Counted from the stretch's first letter, positions 1 through 5,927 are shown. The stretch: DNA of 5,928 bases from Bacillota bacterium (GCA_012516115.1 JAAYXC010000166.1:1-5928), one strand, 5' to 3'. A program made the numbers and translations. Notes: generated from the sequence alone by a model not told the origin.

Positions 1-63
1 GTCGGAGGGCGGGCCGCAGCCGAAAGCGGATCAGCGTGCGTCAAGGAGATCCTACGCGAATGA
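1..63 (+). CDS. Possible 3' end of an upstream gene (partial)
   Basis: Frame 1 is open from the window edge and ends at TGA 61-63, giving a 20-residue tail that finishes SACVKEILRE. The tail is too short to assign to a family. Three things favour a real gene end. The stop overlaps an ATG as ATGA, a terminator-like hairpin with a T-tract follows at 99-119, and the last ten residues look like a charged C-terminal helix. Against it, frame 3 is also open from the edge through position 197 and frame 2 runs open to about 127, so the true frame is uncertain. No function can be given. Confidence 0.25.
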   Translation, partial: VGGRAAAESGSACVKEILRE

Positions 64-197
64 GAGGCTTCCTGGCCGACAGCTTCCTTACCGTTTACGC
101 CGGCTTGCCCGGCATTTTTCTTGATGGCCTTTGGTTTGGCAAAACGAGAGGATTAAAAGTCTTGACTCTTCATACATTTCCGTGGATTTTGAGATAA
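60..197 (+). CDS. Small ORF, 45 aa, overlapping the upstream stop (hypothetical)
   Basis: The ATG at 60-62 overlaps the frame-1 stop as ATGA, and AAGGAG at 43-48 lies 11 nt upstream, so translational coupling is possible. The product starts MRGFLADSFLTVYAGLPGIF and ends FPWILR. It has a moderately hydrophobic first half but no clear signal peptide or domain that I recognise. A weak intrinsic terminator lies inside the ORF at 99-119, which argues against efficient expression of the whole frame. The frame also stays open upstream to position 3, so this could instead be the tail of a longer gene outside the window, or a decayed gene start. Codon third positions are GC-rich at first and AT-rich after about position 140, which hints that coding sequence may stop making sense there. 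Confidence 0.18.
   Translation: MRGFLADSFLTVYAGLPGIFLDGLWFGKTRGLKVLTLHTFPWILR
99..119 (+). terminator. Weak intrinsic terminator
   Basis: GCCGG (99-103) pairs with CCGGC (109-113) around a CTTGC loop and is followed by A then five T (115-119). The 5-bp stem is short, but stem plus T-tract is the right arrangement for the plus strand. It sits 36 nt after the TGA at 61-63, consistent with ending an upstream plus-strand transcript. Confidence 0.35.
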
Positions 198-240
198 AGT
201 TGTAAAACTACCATTCTACATCCACCCGCCGAGCCGATAA

Positions 241-366
241 GCCGTTCTGGTCGAGGGCCTAGGGCCTTGGGTTGGCTTTTATAATCGACAAGCGGCGCAA
301 GTCCTCTATCACCCGGCCGGGCTAAAGCTCGAACTTACCGGCGAGACGTTCAAAGTGGGCGCGTAA
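241..366 (+). pseudogene. Possible coding remnant with no start codon
   Basis: This frame is open from just after TAA 238-240 to TAA 364-366. It has no ATG. The only alternative starts are weak and lack a ribosome binding site. The translation contains VGFYNRQAAQVLYHPAGLKL and ends TGETFKVGA, which reads like the C-terminal end of a real protein more than random sequence. The FYNRQ string faintly recalls the FYN-RPH segment near the end of IS3-type transposases, but nothing after it matches, so I do not assign it. The rest of 198-407 holds no gene that I can support. Confidence 0.15.
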
Positions 367-372
367 GCGCCC
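357..372. other. Perfect 6-bp hairpin with GTAA loop, possible toxin-operon terminator
   Basis: GGGCGC (357-362) and GCGCCC (367-372) form a perfect stem closed by GTAA, a GNRA-type tetraloop on the plus strand. On the minus strand the hairpin lies 35 nt after the toxin stop and is followed by only a short ACTTTG stretch, so it would be a weak terminator at best. Confidence 0.3.
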
Positions 373-407
373 GGTAAAGCCTCGTCCCAAACAGCGTCCC
401 GAACCCA

Positions 408-848
408 TCATCCGATGATCTCCTCCGGCGTCACCGGCCGGATGCCTTCGTAGCCGGTCAAATCACCGGGGTTGTAAGTGCAGATGGTCTCCATATCCGC
501 GGCCCGCATCTGCGCCACGAGCCAGGCATCGAAGATCCCCCCACCTTTGACCGGTTTTTCGGCCAAAACTTCCGGCAGGTAATCCAGGGCCTTCTTCCCC
601 ACCTCGAAGACCGGAAAGATGGCCCGCCAGGCCGCGACCTGTTCCAAGGCCTCCCCGGGGGTCAGGGGAGAGGCCACCCGCCGCCCGTCCGTGACCACGG
701 CGAAGAATTCGAGTAACACTTGCGGCACGAGGCCGCAACGCCACCTCCCCGCGCGGGCCGCTTCCACGAAAGCCCGCGCGGCTCCGTGCTGCGGCGCATC
801 GGCATTGATGGCATAGACGAGGACGTTGGTGTCGATCAGGATCATCAT
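408..848 (-). CDS. vapC: VapC-family PIN-domain toxin (endoribonuclease)
   Basis: This 146-residue protein has the layout of a VapC-type PIN nuclease, a metal-dependent ribonuclease that typically blocks translation by cutting tRNA or rRNA when its antitoxin is lost. The N-terminal strand carries the hallmark LIDTNVLVYA with acidic D6. E47 in VLLEFF and D107 in FDAWLVAQM supply the next active-site acids, and TYNPGD (124-129) matches the usual C-terminal T-x-N-x-x-D stretch. The length is normal and no key residue is missing. The frame stays open upstream to 1091, but that extension runs through the antitoxin gene and is low-complexity, so I start at the ATG 848-846. This ATG overlaps the antitoxin stop and is followed at once by a second ATG (845-843). 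Ribosome binding is weak (GGCTGGA), so translation probably depends on coupling to the antitoxin. The RNA target cannot be read from sequence. Confidence 0.92.
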   Translation of the reverse strand: MMILIDTNVLVYAINADAPQHGAARAFVEAARAGRWRCGLVPQVLLEFFAVVTDGRRVASPLTPGEALEQVAAWRAIFPVFEVGKKALDYLPEVLAEKPVKGGGIFDAWLVAQMRAADMETICTYNPGDLTGYEGIRPVTPEEIIG

Positions 849-1063
849 TCCAGCCTGCCCCGGTAGAGCCCATCGCGCGTTCCGAGCTTTACCGGACCGA
901 GATGGAAACGGCCCAATTCCACCGTCTTCTCCATCTCGTCCAGATAGCGGCCGAGCGCCTCCAGGACCAGCTCGTTCTTGGGCCGGCCGGTGCGCTTCGC
1001 CGCCCGCTCGAGGGCCGCCAGAAGGTCTGCACGGTCTTTGGGGATGTAGATGTTCATCTGCAT
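845..1063 (-). CDS. vapB: Ribbon-helix-helix (CopG/VapB-like) antitoxin
   Basis: This 72-residue protein lies directly upstream of the PIN toxin and is very probably its antitoxin. Residues 3-8 (MNIYIP) form the DNA-binding strand of a ribbon-helix-helix fold, residues 9-24 (KDRADLLAALERAAKR) the first helix, GRP the turn, and about 28-45 (PKNELVLEALGRYLDEME) the second helix. The C-terminal part, from about 46, would be the toxin-neutralising arm. Such proteins dimerise, repress their own promoter and inhibit the nuclease. The ATG at 1063 is preceded by AGGTGATC (about 1068-1075), a good match to the 16S tail, at normal spacing. A second in-frame ATG is M3. The stop TGA (847-845) overlaps the toxin start as ATGA. 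Confidence 0.9.
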   Translation of the reverse strand: MQMNIYIPKDRADLLAALERAAKRTGRPKNELVLEALGRYLDEMEKTVELGRFHLGPVKLGTRDGLYRGRLE

Positions 1064-1080
1064 CGAAGATCACCTGGAAC

Positions 1081-1122
1081 CAGGTTATCATATTTTATAG
1101 ATAAAGTCAATATAAATACACC
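1081..1122 (-). promoter_or_regulatory. AT-rich promoter/operator region of the toxin-antitoxin operon
   Basis: On the minus strand this AT-rich block holds TTGACT (1110-1105) with a poor -10 match TAACCT 17 bp away (1087-1082), and an alternative -10 TATAAA (1099-1094). TATC (1086-1089) and GATA (1100-1103) form an inverted repeat with a 10-bp centre, a plausible ribbon-helix-helix operator just upstream of the antitoxin. A consensus TATAAT also occurs further upstream on the minus strand (1172-1167) without a good -35. Which element is used cannot be settled here. Confidence 0.4.
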
Positions 1123-1192
1123 GCGGAGGCCAACGACAAGATTGACCATCCATATTTTGACCGTCGATTATAACCGTGTCATACGACTTGCC

Positions 1193-3100
1193 TCAGCCCG
1201 CCCGTTCCCCGGCGTAGGCCCCGGCGAACTGGCTGTTGTAGAGCTCCGCGTAGAAGCCGTTCCTGGCCATGAGCTCGCGGGGGTTCCCCATCTCCACGAT
1301 GCGGCCTGCGTTCATCACCAGGATCGTCTCGGCATTGCGGATGGTGGAGAGCCGGTGGGCGATGACGAAGCTGGTCCGGCCCTTCATCAGCTCGGCCATG
1401 GCCCGCTGGACGGCCAGCTCGGTCCGGGTGTCCACGTTGCTCGTCGCCTCATCCAGGATGAGGACGGCCGGGTCGGCCAGAAAAGCCCGGGCGATGGTCA
1501 GAAGCTGTTTCTCTCCTTGGGAGATATTCGAGGCCTCTTCGTTAATCACCGTCTCGTAACCGGCGGGCAGGGCCCGGATGAAGTGGTCGGCATGGGCCGC
1601 CCTGGCCGCCCGGACGATCTCCTCCATGGTGGCGCCTTCGCGGCCGTAGGCGATGTTCTCGCGGATGGTGCCGTGGAAGAGCCAGGTGTCCTGGAGGACC
1701 ATGCCGAAGAGCCGCCGCAGATCGCCGCGTTTTAAGTCCCTGATGTCGACGCCGTCGACGGTGATCCGGCCGGACTCGACGTCGTAGAAACGCATCAGGA
1801 GGTTCACGAGTGTCGTCTTGCCCGCGCCGGTCGGACCGACGATGGCGATGGTCTGCCCCGGCCTGACGTGGAGGTTGAAGTCCTCGATCAAGGGCACGTC
1901 TTCCTTGTAACGGAAGCTGACGTGCTCGAAGCGGACCTCGCCCCTTACGGCATGAAGCGCCACGGCCTCGGGCCGATCCGGGGCCTCCTCCGGTTCGTCC
2001 AGGAGTTCGAAGACGCGTTCGGCCGAGGCGATGGTCGATTGCAGCACGTTGACGATATTGGCCACCTGGGCGATGGGCATGGTGAACATCCGCTGGTACT
2101 GGATGAACGCCGTGATGTCGCCGAGTTGGATCCTTTGTTTGGTGACCATGATCCCGCCGGCGACAGAGATGGCCACATAGCCCAGGTTGTTGATGAAGCC
2201 CATCAGCGGGTGGATGATGCCCGAGACGAACTGGGCCCGCCAACCGGCCTCGTAAAGCCGCTCGTTGATCTCTTCAAACTTCTCCACGGCCTGCCGTTCG
2301 CGGCCGAAAGCTTTGACGATTTTATGGCCGGTGTACATCTCCTCCACGTGGCCGTTGAGCTCACCAAGCTCCCTTTGCTGGTCGGCGAAGTACCGCTGCG
2401 ATCTCCGGGCGATGACCGCGGTGAGAAAGGAGGCCAGGGGCAGCGTCGAAAAGCAGATCAGGGTCAGCCAGCCGCTGATGGTGAACATCATGATGACGGC
2501 GCCGAGAATGCCCACAAAGGAGGAGATGAGCTGGCCCAAGCTCTGCTGCAGGGTCATGCTGATATTGTCGATGTCGTTGGTCATCCGGCTCATGATCTCG
2601 CCGTGGGTGCGGCCGTCGAAATACTTAAGCGGCAGGCGGTCGAGCTTCTCTTTCATCTCCCGGCGCATGGCGAAGACGGTCTTCTGGGCCACGCCGGCCA
2701 TGGTGAACTGCGAGATATAGGTAAAAAGGGCGCTTAAAACGTAAAGCCCGATAAGCCAAAGGGTAATGCGGCCGATGTACGGAAAGTCGACCTCGGCGGG
2801 GAAACCCATCATTCTCATCACCAAGGTCCGGCCGAGACTGGTGATGGCCCGGCCCATGACCTTGGGGGTGACGATGTTCAAGACCATTCCGACGACGGCC
2901 GCCGCCAAGACCAGCGCCAGCCGCGGCCACATGGGCTTCAGGTAGAGGATGAGCCGCCTGGCCGTGCCTTTAAAGTCTTTGGGTTTCTCCATCGGCCGGC
3001 CGAAGCCGCCGTGCCCGCCGAAGAACCCGCGGGGCCGGCGGCCGGGACCGAACCCGCCCGGCCGCATCGAGGGTTGGTGTACACTTTTCCCTGCGTTCAT
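1193..3100 (-). CDS. Heterodimeric ABC exporter, subunit 2 (canonical Walker B, altered signature)
   Basis: This 635-residue half-transporter has a six-helix membrane domain (about 60-350) and a C-terminal ATPase, and resembles TM288, LmrD and BmrD. Motifs seen are Walker A GPTGAGKTT (422-430), Q-loop Q470, Walker B VLILDE with catalytic E551, D-loop SNVD (554-557) and switch H582. The signature motif is ISQGE (526-530) rather than LSGGQ, the deviation expected of the partner that completes the degenerate site. It should therefore pair with the preceding gene product and export drugs, lipids or other hydrophobic compounds across the cytoplasmic membrane. Residues 10-38 form a Gly/Pro/Arg-rich tail before the membrane domain. 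The ATG at 3100 overlaps the upstream stop as ATGA, with GGAGG at 3115-3111. No clear intrinsic terminator follows the stop. The substrate is unknown. Confidence 0.96.
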   Translation of the reverse strand: MNAGKSVHQPSMRPGGFGPGRRPRGFFGGHGGFGRPMEKPKDFKGTARRLILYLKPMWPRLALVLAAAVVGMVLNIVTPKVMGRAITSLGRTLVMRMMGFPAEVDFPYIGRITLWLIGLYVLSALFTYISQFTMAGVAQKTVFAMRREMKEKLDRLPLKYFDGRTHGEIMSRMTNDIDNISMTLQQSLGQLISSFVGILGAVIMMFTISGWLTLICFSTLPLASFLTAVIARRSQRYFADQQRELGELNGHVEEMYTGHKIVKAFGRERQAVEKFEEINERLYEAGWRAQFVSGIIHPLMGFINNLGYVAISVAGGIMVTKQRIQLGDITAFIQYQRMFTMPIAQVANIVNVLQSTIASAERVFELLDEPEEAPDRPEAVALHAVRGEVRFEHVSFRYKEDVPLIEDFNLHVRPGQTIAIVGPTGAGKTTLVNLLMRFYDVESGRITVDGVDIRDLKRGDLRRLFGMVLQDTWLFHGTIRENIAYGREGATMEEIVRAARAAHADHFIRALPAGYETVINEEASNISQGEKQLLTIARAFLADPAVLILDEATSNVDTRTELAVQRAMAELMKGRTSFVIAHRLSTIRNAETILVMNAGRIVEMGNPRELMARNGFYAELYNSQFAGAYAGERAG

Positions 3101-4833
3101 GCGCTCTCTTCCTCCGGGAGCTGGGATAGGACGATCTCGCGGTAGACCGGGCAGGTTTTCATGAGTTCCCGATGGGTGCCGATCCCGACCACCCGGCCTT
3201 CGTCCAGGACCACGATCCGGTCGGCGTCCATGATGGTGCTCACGCGCTGGGCCACGACGATCACCGTGGCTCCGGCCGTCTCCTTGTGCAAGGCCGCGCG
3301 CAGCCTGGCCTCGGTCTTAAAGTCCAGCGCCGAGAAGCTGTCGTCGAAGATATATATCTCCGGCTTTCGCACCAGCGCCCGGGCGATGGCGAGCCGCTGC
3401 CTTTGCCCCCCGGAGACGTTGGTGCCACCCTGGGCGATGGGGGCCTCAAGGCCGCCTTCCATTTCATTGATGAACTCCATGGCCTGGGCGACCTCGGCCG
3501 CGTGGTGGATCTCCTCTTCGGTGGCGTCCTGCTTGCCGTACCTAATGTTATCCGCCACGGTGCCGCTGAAGAGATAGGCTTTCTGCGGGACGAACCCGAT
3601 CTTCGCCCGCAAGGTTTCCTGGGGCATCTCGCGGACATCCACCCCGTCCACCAGGATCCTCCCGGCGTCGACGGCGTAGAAACGCGGGATCAGGTTGACG
3701 AGCGTCGATTTACCCGCGCCGGTGCCGCCGATGATGGCGGTGACCTCGCCCGGACGGGCGCAGAAGGAGACGTCCCTGAGGGCCGGTTCCTCCGCGCCGT
3801 GATACCTGAAGGTCACGTGCTGAAACTCGACCCATCCTCTCCGCTCATCGGTACCCTCCGCCACCGGGACCTGGGGGTCTTCGATCTCCGGTTCGATGGC
3901 CAGTACTTCCAGGATCCGTTCGGCCGAGGCCTGGGCCCGGGGGACCATGACGAACATCATGGTGGCCATGACGAACGAGATCATGATCTGCATGGCGTAC
4001 TGGAAGAAGGCCATCATGTTCCCGATCTGGAGGGTACCCCGGTCGACCCTCACCGCCCCGAACCAGACGATGGCGATGATGGCCGCGTTCATGACGAGCA
4101 TCGTGGAAGGCATCATGAGGGCCATCAGCCGGTTCACGGCAATGGAGGTCTCGGTCAGATCGAGGTTGGCTTCATGGAACCGCCTCTGTTCGTGCTCGAT
4201 ACGGTTAAAGGCCCGGATGACCCGGATACCCTCGAGGTTCTCCCGGATGATCCGGTTGATCCGGTCGATCTTCCGCTGGATGGAGGTAAAAAGCGGAAAA
4301 CCCCGACGGGTCACGGAGAAGACGATCGCCGCCAGGACCGGCAGTACCACCGCCAGGACCCAGGCCAGGCCCCGGTCCTTGCTTATGGCCATGATGAGGC
4401 CGCCGATGCCCATGATGGGCGCCATGGCCATCATGCGTAGCCCGATCATCACCGCCATCTGGAGCTGGGTCACGTCGTTGGTGTTGCGGGTGATAAGGGA
4501 AGGGGTGCCGATCTTGTCGAATTCGTGGAGGGAAAACCGCTCCACGTGGGAGAAGATCCGGCTGCGCAGGATCCGGCCGAAGCCCATGGCCGTCCGGGAG
4601 GCGAAGAAAGCCGCCGCCACGGCGCAGACCGTCCCCACCAGGGCGACAAAGAGCATCCGACCGCCGACCCGCCAGATGTAATCCACGTCACCCTTCATGA
4701 TGCCGGTATTGACGATGTCCGACATCAAGGTGGGCAAGGCAAGTTCGGCCATGGCCTGCAGGAAGACGAAGAGTAGCACGAGGGCGATCTGTAGGCGGTA
4801 AGGTTTGAGGAAACGGAATAAGAGTCTGAACAT
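3097..4833 (-). CDS. Heterodimeric ABC exporter, subunit 1 (degenerate ATP site)
   Basis: This 578-residue half-transporter, near the length of TM287 and BmrC, has six predicted membrane helices (about 15-36, 58-78, 128-150, 156-175, 236-262, 272-298) and a C-terminal ATPase. Visible motifs are A-loop Y344, Walker A GGTGAGKST (369-377), Q-loop Q417, intact signature VSGGQ (473-477), Walker B IYIFDD and D-loop SALD (501-504). D498 replaces the catalytic Glu and Q529 replaces the switch His (VVAQRVSTI). Both changes are known from the catalytically poor subunit of heterodimeric exporters, where this site binds ATP and regulates while the partner site hydrolyses it. The start ATG has GGAGGG (4849-4844) 10 nt upstream, only 18 nt after the marR stop, so it is co-transcribed with the regulator. 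Export of toxic hydrophobic compounds is likely but the substrate is not determinable. Confidence 0.96.
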   Translation of the reverse strand: MFRLLFRFLKPYRLQIALVLLFVFLQAMAELALPTLMSDIVNTGIMKGDVDYIWRVGGRMLFVALVGTVCAVAAAFFASRTAMGFGRILRSRIFSHVERFSLHEFDKIGTPSLITRNTNDVTQLQMAVMIGLRMMAMAPIMGIGGLIMAISKDRGLAWVLAVVLPVLAAIVFSVTRRGFPLFTSIQRKIDRINRIIRENLEGIRVIRAFNRIEHEQRRFHEANLDLTETSIAVNRLMALMMPSTMLVMNAAIIAIVWFGAVRVDRGTLQIGNMMAFFQYAMQIMISFVMATMMFVMVPRAQASAERILEVLAIEPEIEDPQVPVAEGTDERRGWVEFQHVTFRYHGAEEPALRDVSFCARPGEVTAIIGGTGAGKSTLVNLIPRFYAVDAGRILVDGVDVREMPQETLRAKIGFVPQKAYLFSGTVADNIRYGKQDATEEEIHHAAEVAQAMEFINEMEGGLEAPIAQGGTNVSGGQRQRLAIARALVRKPEIYIFDDSFSALDFKTEARLRAALHKETAGATVIVVAQRVSTIMDADRIVVLDEGRVVGIGTHRELMKTCPVYREIVLSQLPEEESA

Positions 4834-4851
4834 AGGGGCCTTTCCCTCCGT

Positions 4852-5316
4852 TTAACCATGGAGTCCCGTTTTTTTCTTTTCCCGGAGATACGAGACTACT
4901 TCGACCATTAATTCCGCGAGAAGGTTGCTTTTTTCTTCTCCGAGATGGGTCACGAGCCCCTCGAAGGAAGCGAGCAAAGCCTTGTGGGCCTCTTCGATGG
5001 CCTGGGCGCCTTTCTCGGTAAGCTTGATGCGCACGGCCCGCCTGTCTTCCTTGTCGGCGGTCCGTTCCACGAATCCCCGCTCTTCCAGGCCCTTGATGAA
5101 CTGCGTGATCGTGGGGGAGGTCACCTTGAGCGAGTCGCTTATCTCCGAGACCCTTATCCCCGGGGCCTCCGGCCCGCCGGCCCGGCCGATGCAGAAGAGG
5201 ACGTGGGCTTCGCCGGGGGTGAGCCCGGCGATGGGACCCTGGGGCCGGTTGAGCTTGGTAAAGCGGATGAAGGATTCCATAAGCCTTTGGGCGATCTCCC
5301 TTTTCCCCGCCTCCAT
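4852..5316 (-). CDS. MarR-family transcriptional regulator of the exporter operon
   Basis: This 154-residue winged-helix protein of the MarR family acts as a dimer that binds short palindromes and releases them on binding a ligand. Residues 34-62 (PGEAHVLFCIGRAG to VSEISDSL) form the first half of the DNA-binding domain. SPTITQFIKGLEERGFVER (67-85) is the recognition helix, and ADKEDRRAVRIKLTEKG (87-103) is the wing with the typical D-x-R and L-T-x-x-G. Flanking helices make the dimer interface, and C42 is the only cysteine. I chose the ATG at 5316 because GAGGTGA (5328-5322) lies 5 nt upstream. A GTG at 5325 would add three residues (M-K-A) but has no ribosome binding site. As first gene of the operon, behind a promoter with an overlapping palindrome, it probably represses itself and the pump. 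Confidence 0.94.
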   Translation of the reverse strand: MEAGKREIAQRLMESFIRFTKLNRPQGPIAGLTPGEAHVLFCIGRAGGPEAPGIRVSEISDSLKVTSPTITQFIKGLEERGFVERTADKEDRRAVRIKLTEKGAQAIEEAHKALLASFEGLVTHLGEEKSNLLAELMVEVVSYLREKKKTGLHG

Positions 5317-5321
5317 TGCCT

Positions 5322-5328
5322 TCACCTC
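5322..5328 (-). promoter_or_regulatory. Ribosome binding site deciding the marR start
   Basis: GAGGTGA on the minus strand sits 5 nt before ATG 5316. It overlaps the alternative GTG at 5325-5323, which therefore cannot be the start served by this site. Confidence 0.7.
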
Positions 5329-5356
5329 GCCCGGCCGGTAGATGGTTTGGCCGATA

Positions 5357-5376
5357 AATTAGTAAGCAACCTAATT
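5357..5376. promoter_or_regulatory. MarR-type operator palindrome
   Basis: AATTAG (5357-5362) and CTAATT (5371-5376) are perfect inverted arms around an 8-bp centre whose middle GC is also symmetric. The 20-bp size fits a MarR dimer site. It overlaps the -10 box and covers the predicted start of transcription, so a bound repressor would block the polymerase. Confidence 0.72.
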
Positions 5377-5402
5377 ATATGGATCCGGGCGGGGGGTGTC
5401 AA
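5374..5402 (-). promoter_or_regulatory. Consensus sigma-A promoter of the marR-ABC operon
   Basis: On the minus strand TTGACA (5402-5397) is followed after exactly 17 bp by TATAAT (5379-5374). Both hexamers and the spacing match the housekeeping consensus perfectly. Transcription should begin near 5367, about 50 nt before the marR ATG. So strong a promoter needs repression, which the overlapping palindrome can supply. Confidence 0.88.
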
Positions 5403-5458
5403 TGAGATGAAAGGAGGAGATCGCCGAGCCGGTCGTCTTCTTTGAGTCCGGGCCCATG

Positions 5459-5577
5459 CCGACGGCGGCCTAAAGACCGCCGCCACAGCTTGGGAAGGGC
5501 CTACGGCCCTGAGAACGCCCTCCGGATAGCCCGAAGGGCTTCCCATGGTGTAGCGGCGTCCTTCAGGGCGCCGCGGG
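5459..5577. repeat. Compact palindromic element with four hairpins (REP/MITE-like or structured RNA)
   Basis: About 119 bp between the marR promoter and the XRE gene are packed with inverted repeats. Hairpin 1 is CGGCGG/CCGCCG (5463-5468 with 5477-5482). Hairpin 2 is AGGGCC-TAC-GGCCCT (5496-5510), and hairpin 3 is AGCCC-GAA-GGGCT (5528-5540). Hairpin 4 is GCGGCGTCC-TTCA-GGGCGCCGC (5553-5574, 9 bp with one G-T pair). In addition TGGGA (5491-5495) pairs with TCCCA (5541-5545), so hairpins 2 and 3 stack onto a shared stem. The two ends are inverted copies of each other: the reverse complement of 5459-5487 matches 5549-5577 at 22 of 29 positions. No target-site duplication or poly-T is visible, and no protein-coding function is likely. 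A mobile or REP-like repeat seems most likely, with a structured RNA as the alternative. Confidence 0.6.
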
Positions 5578-5697
5578 GGTTTCCGGACGGAGGGCGGAAA
5601 AGGTGATTTCCAGGCGGCGGGAGATGAATTCCCGGAGGTCCGCGATGAAACCGTAATCGAGGCGCGGGTCCTCGCGGACGACAAAGGGGTGTTGGCA
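5563..5697 (-). pseudogene. Possible 5'-truncated coding remnant
   Basis: On the minus strand a frame ending at TGA 5565-5563 translates to a tail that includes HPFVVREDPRLDYGFIADL and then REFISRRLEITFSALRPET. The third codon positions are mostly C or G and the hydrophobic pattern looks like a real globular C-terminus. The frame opens after TGA 5727-5725 but contains no ATG, GTG or TTG, and its upstream part runs into the XRE gene. I therefore read it as the 3' scrap of a gene whose front was lost. It ends inside hairpin 4 of the palindromic element. The opposite strand also has an open frame here with a weaker codon pattern. The family is not recognised. Confidence 0.3.
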
Positions 5698-5927
5698 TGC
5701 GGATCGAGATGAGGCTGGCCGAGCTCATAGAAGGCATGGGCCGGGAAGGCTTGCGGTGGAATATGACGCCGCACAAGTTATCGGTGATGACGGGGATCCG
5801 GTACGCGACTATAAGGAGCTTCCTCCATGGTACCTGGAAGCAGATAGGCAGGGAGCAGATCGCCCGGTTGTGCGAGGTCTTCCATTGCCGGCCGGGGGAT
5901 CTCTTCAAGGTGGTCGAGGAGGAGTAG
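5697..5927 (+). CDS. Small XRE/Cro-type helix-turn-helix regulator
   Basis: This 76-residue protein is essentially a single XRE-family DNA-binding domain, close to the short stand-alone regulators that pattern as RLAELxEE...LSxxTGI..xTI..L..G...I....LxRLCExFxCxPGDL. Here RLAELIEGMG (6-15) is helix 1, TPHKLSVMTG (24-33) helix 2 and IRYATIRSFLHG (34-45) the recognition helix. REQIARLCEVFHCRPGDLF (52-70) is the C-terminal helix with the conserved CxPGDL end. AGGGG (5685-5689) lies 7 nt before the ATG. An in-frame ATG at codon 5 is a weaker alternative start. It is the only clear plus-strand gene and ends at the window edge, so any partner gene or operon lies outside. No promoter was found in the upstream 120 nt. 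The target is unknown. Confidence 0.85.
   Translation: MRIEMRLAELIEGMGREGLRWNMTPHKLSVMTGIRYATIRSFLHGTWKQIGREQIARLCEVFHCRPGDLFKVVEEE

Noticed and set aside
280..285. TATAAT as a plus-strand promoter
   Set aside because: No -35 match lies 16-18 bp upstream, and no gene follows on that strand.
846..1091. N-terminal extension of the PIN toxin to 227 residues
   Set aside because: It overlaps the antitoxin gene in another frame and is low-complexity G/R/P sequence. The PIN domain begins exactly at the coupled ATG.
902..2737. Long plus-strand ORFs over the antitoxin and exporter subunit 2
   Set aside because: They are antisense shadows created by high GC content and have no ribosome binding sites or recognisable domains.
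3172..4440. 422-aa plus-strand ORF antisense to exporter subunit 1
   Set aside because: It is a mirror of the ABC gene. Its composition is rich in H, D, G and R with no domain, and the opposite strand shows clear ABC motifs.
5553..5583. Hairpin 4 as an intrinsic terminator
   Set aside because: The stem is strong, but it is followed by GGGGGTTTCC on the plus strand and by no T-run on the minus strand.
5322..5908. Minus-strand ORFs of 135-150 aa across the palindromic element and XRE gene
   Set aside because: They run through the marR promoter, the repeats and the real XRE gene, and give P/R/S-rich products without a ribosome binding site.
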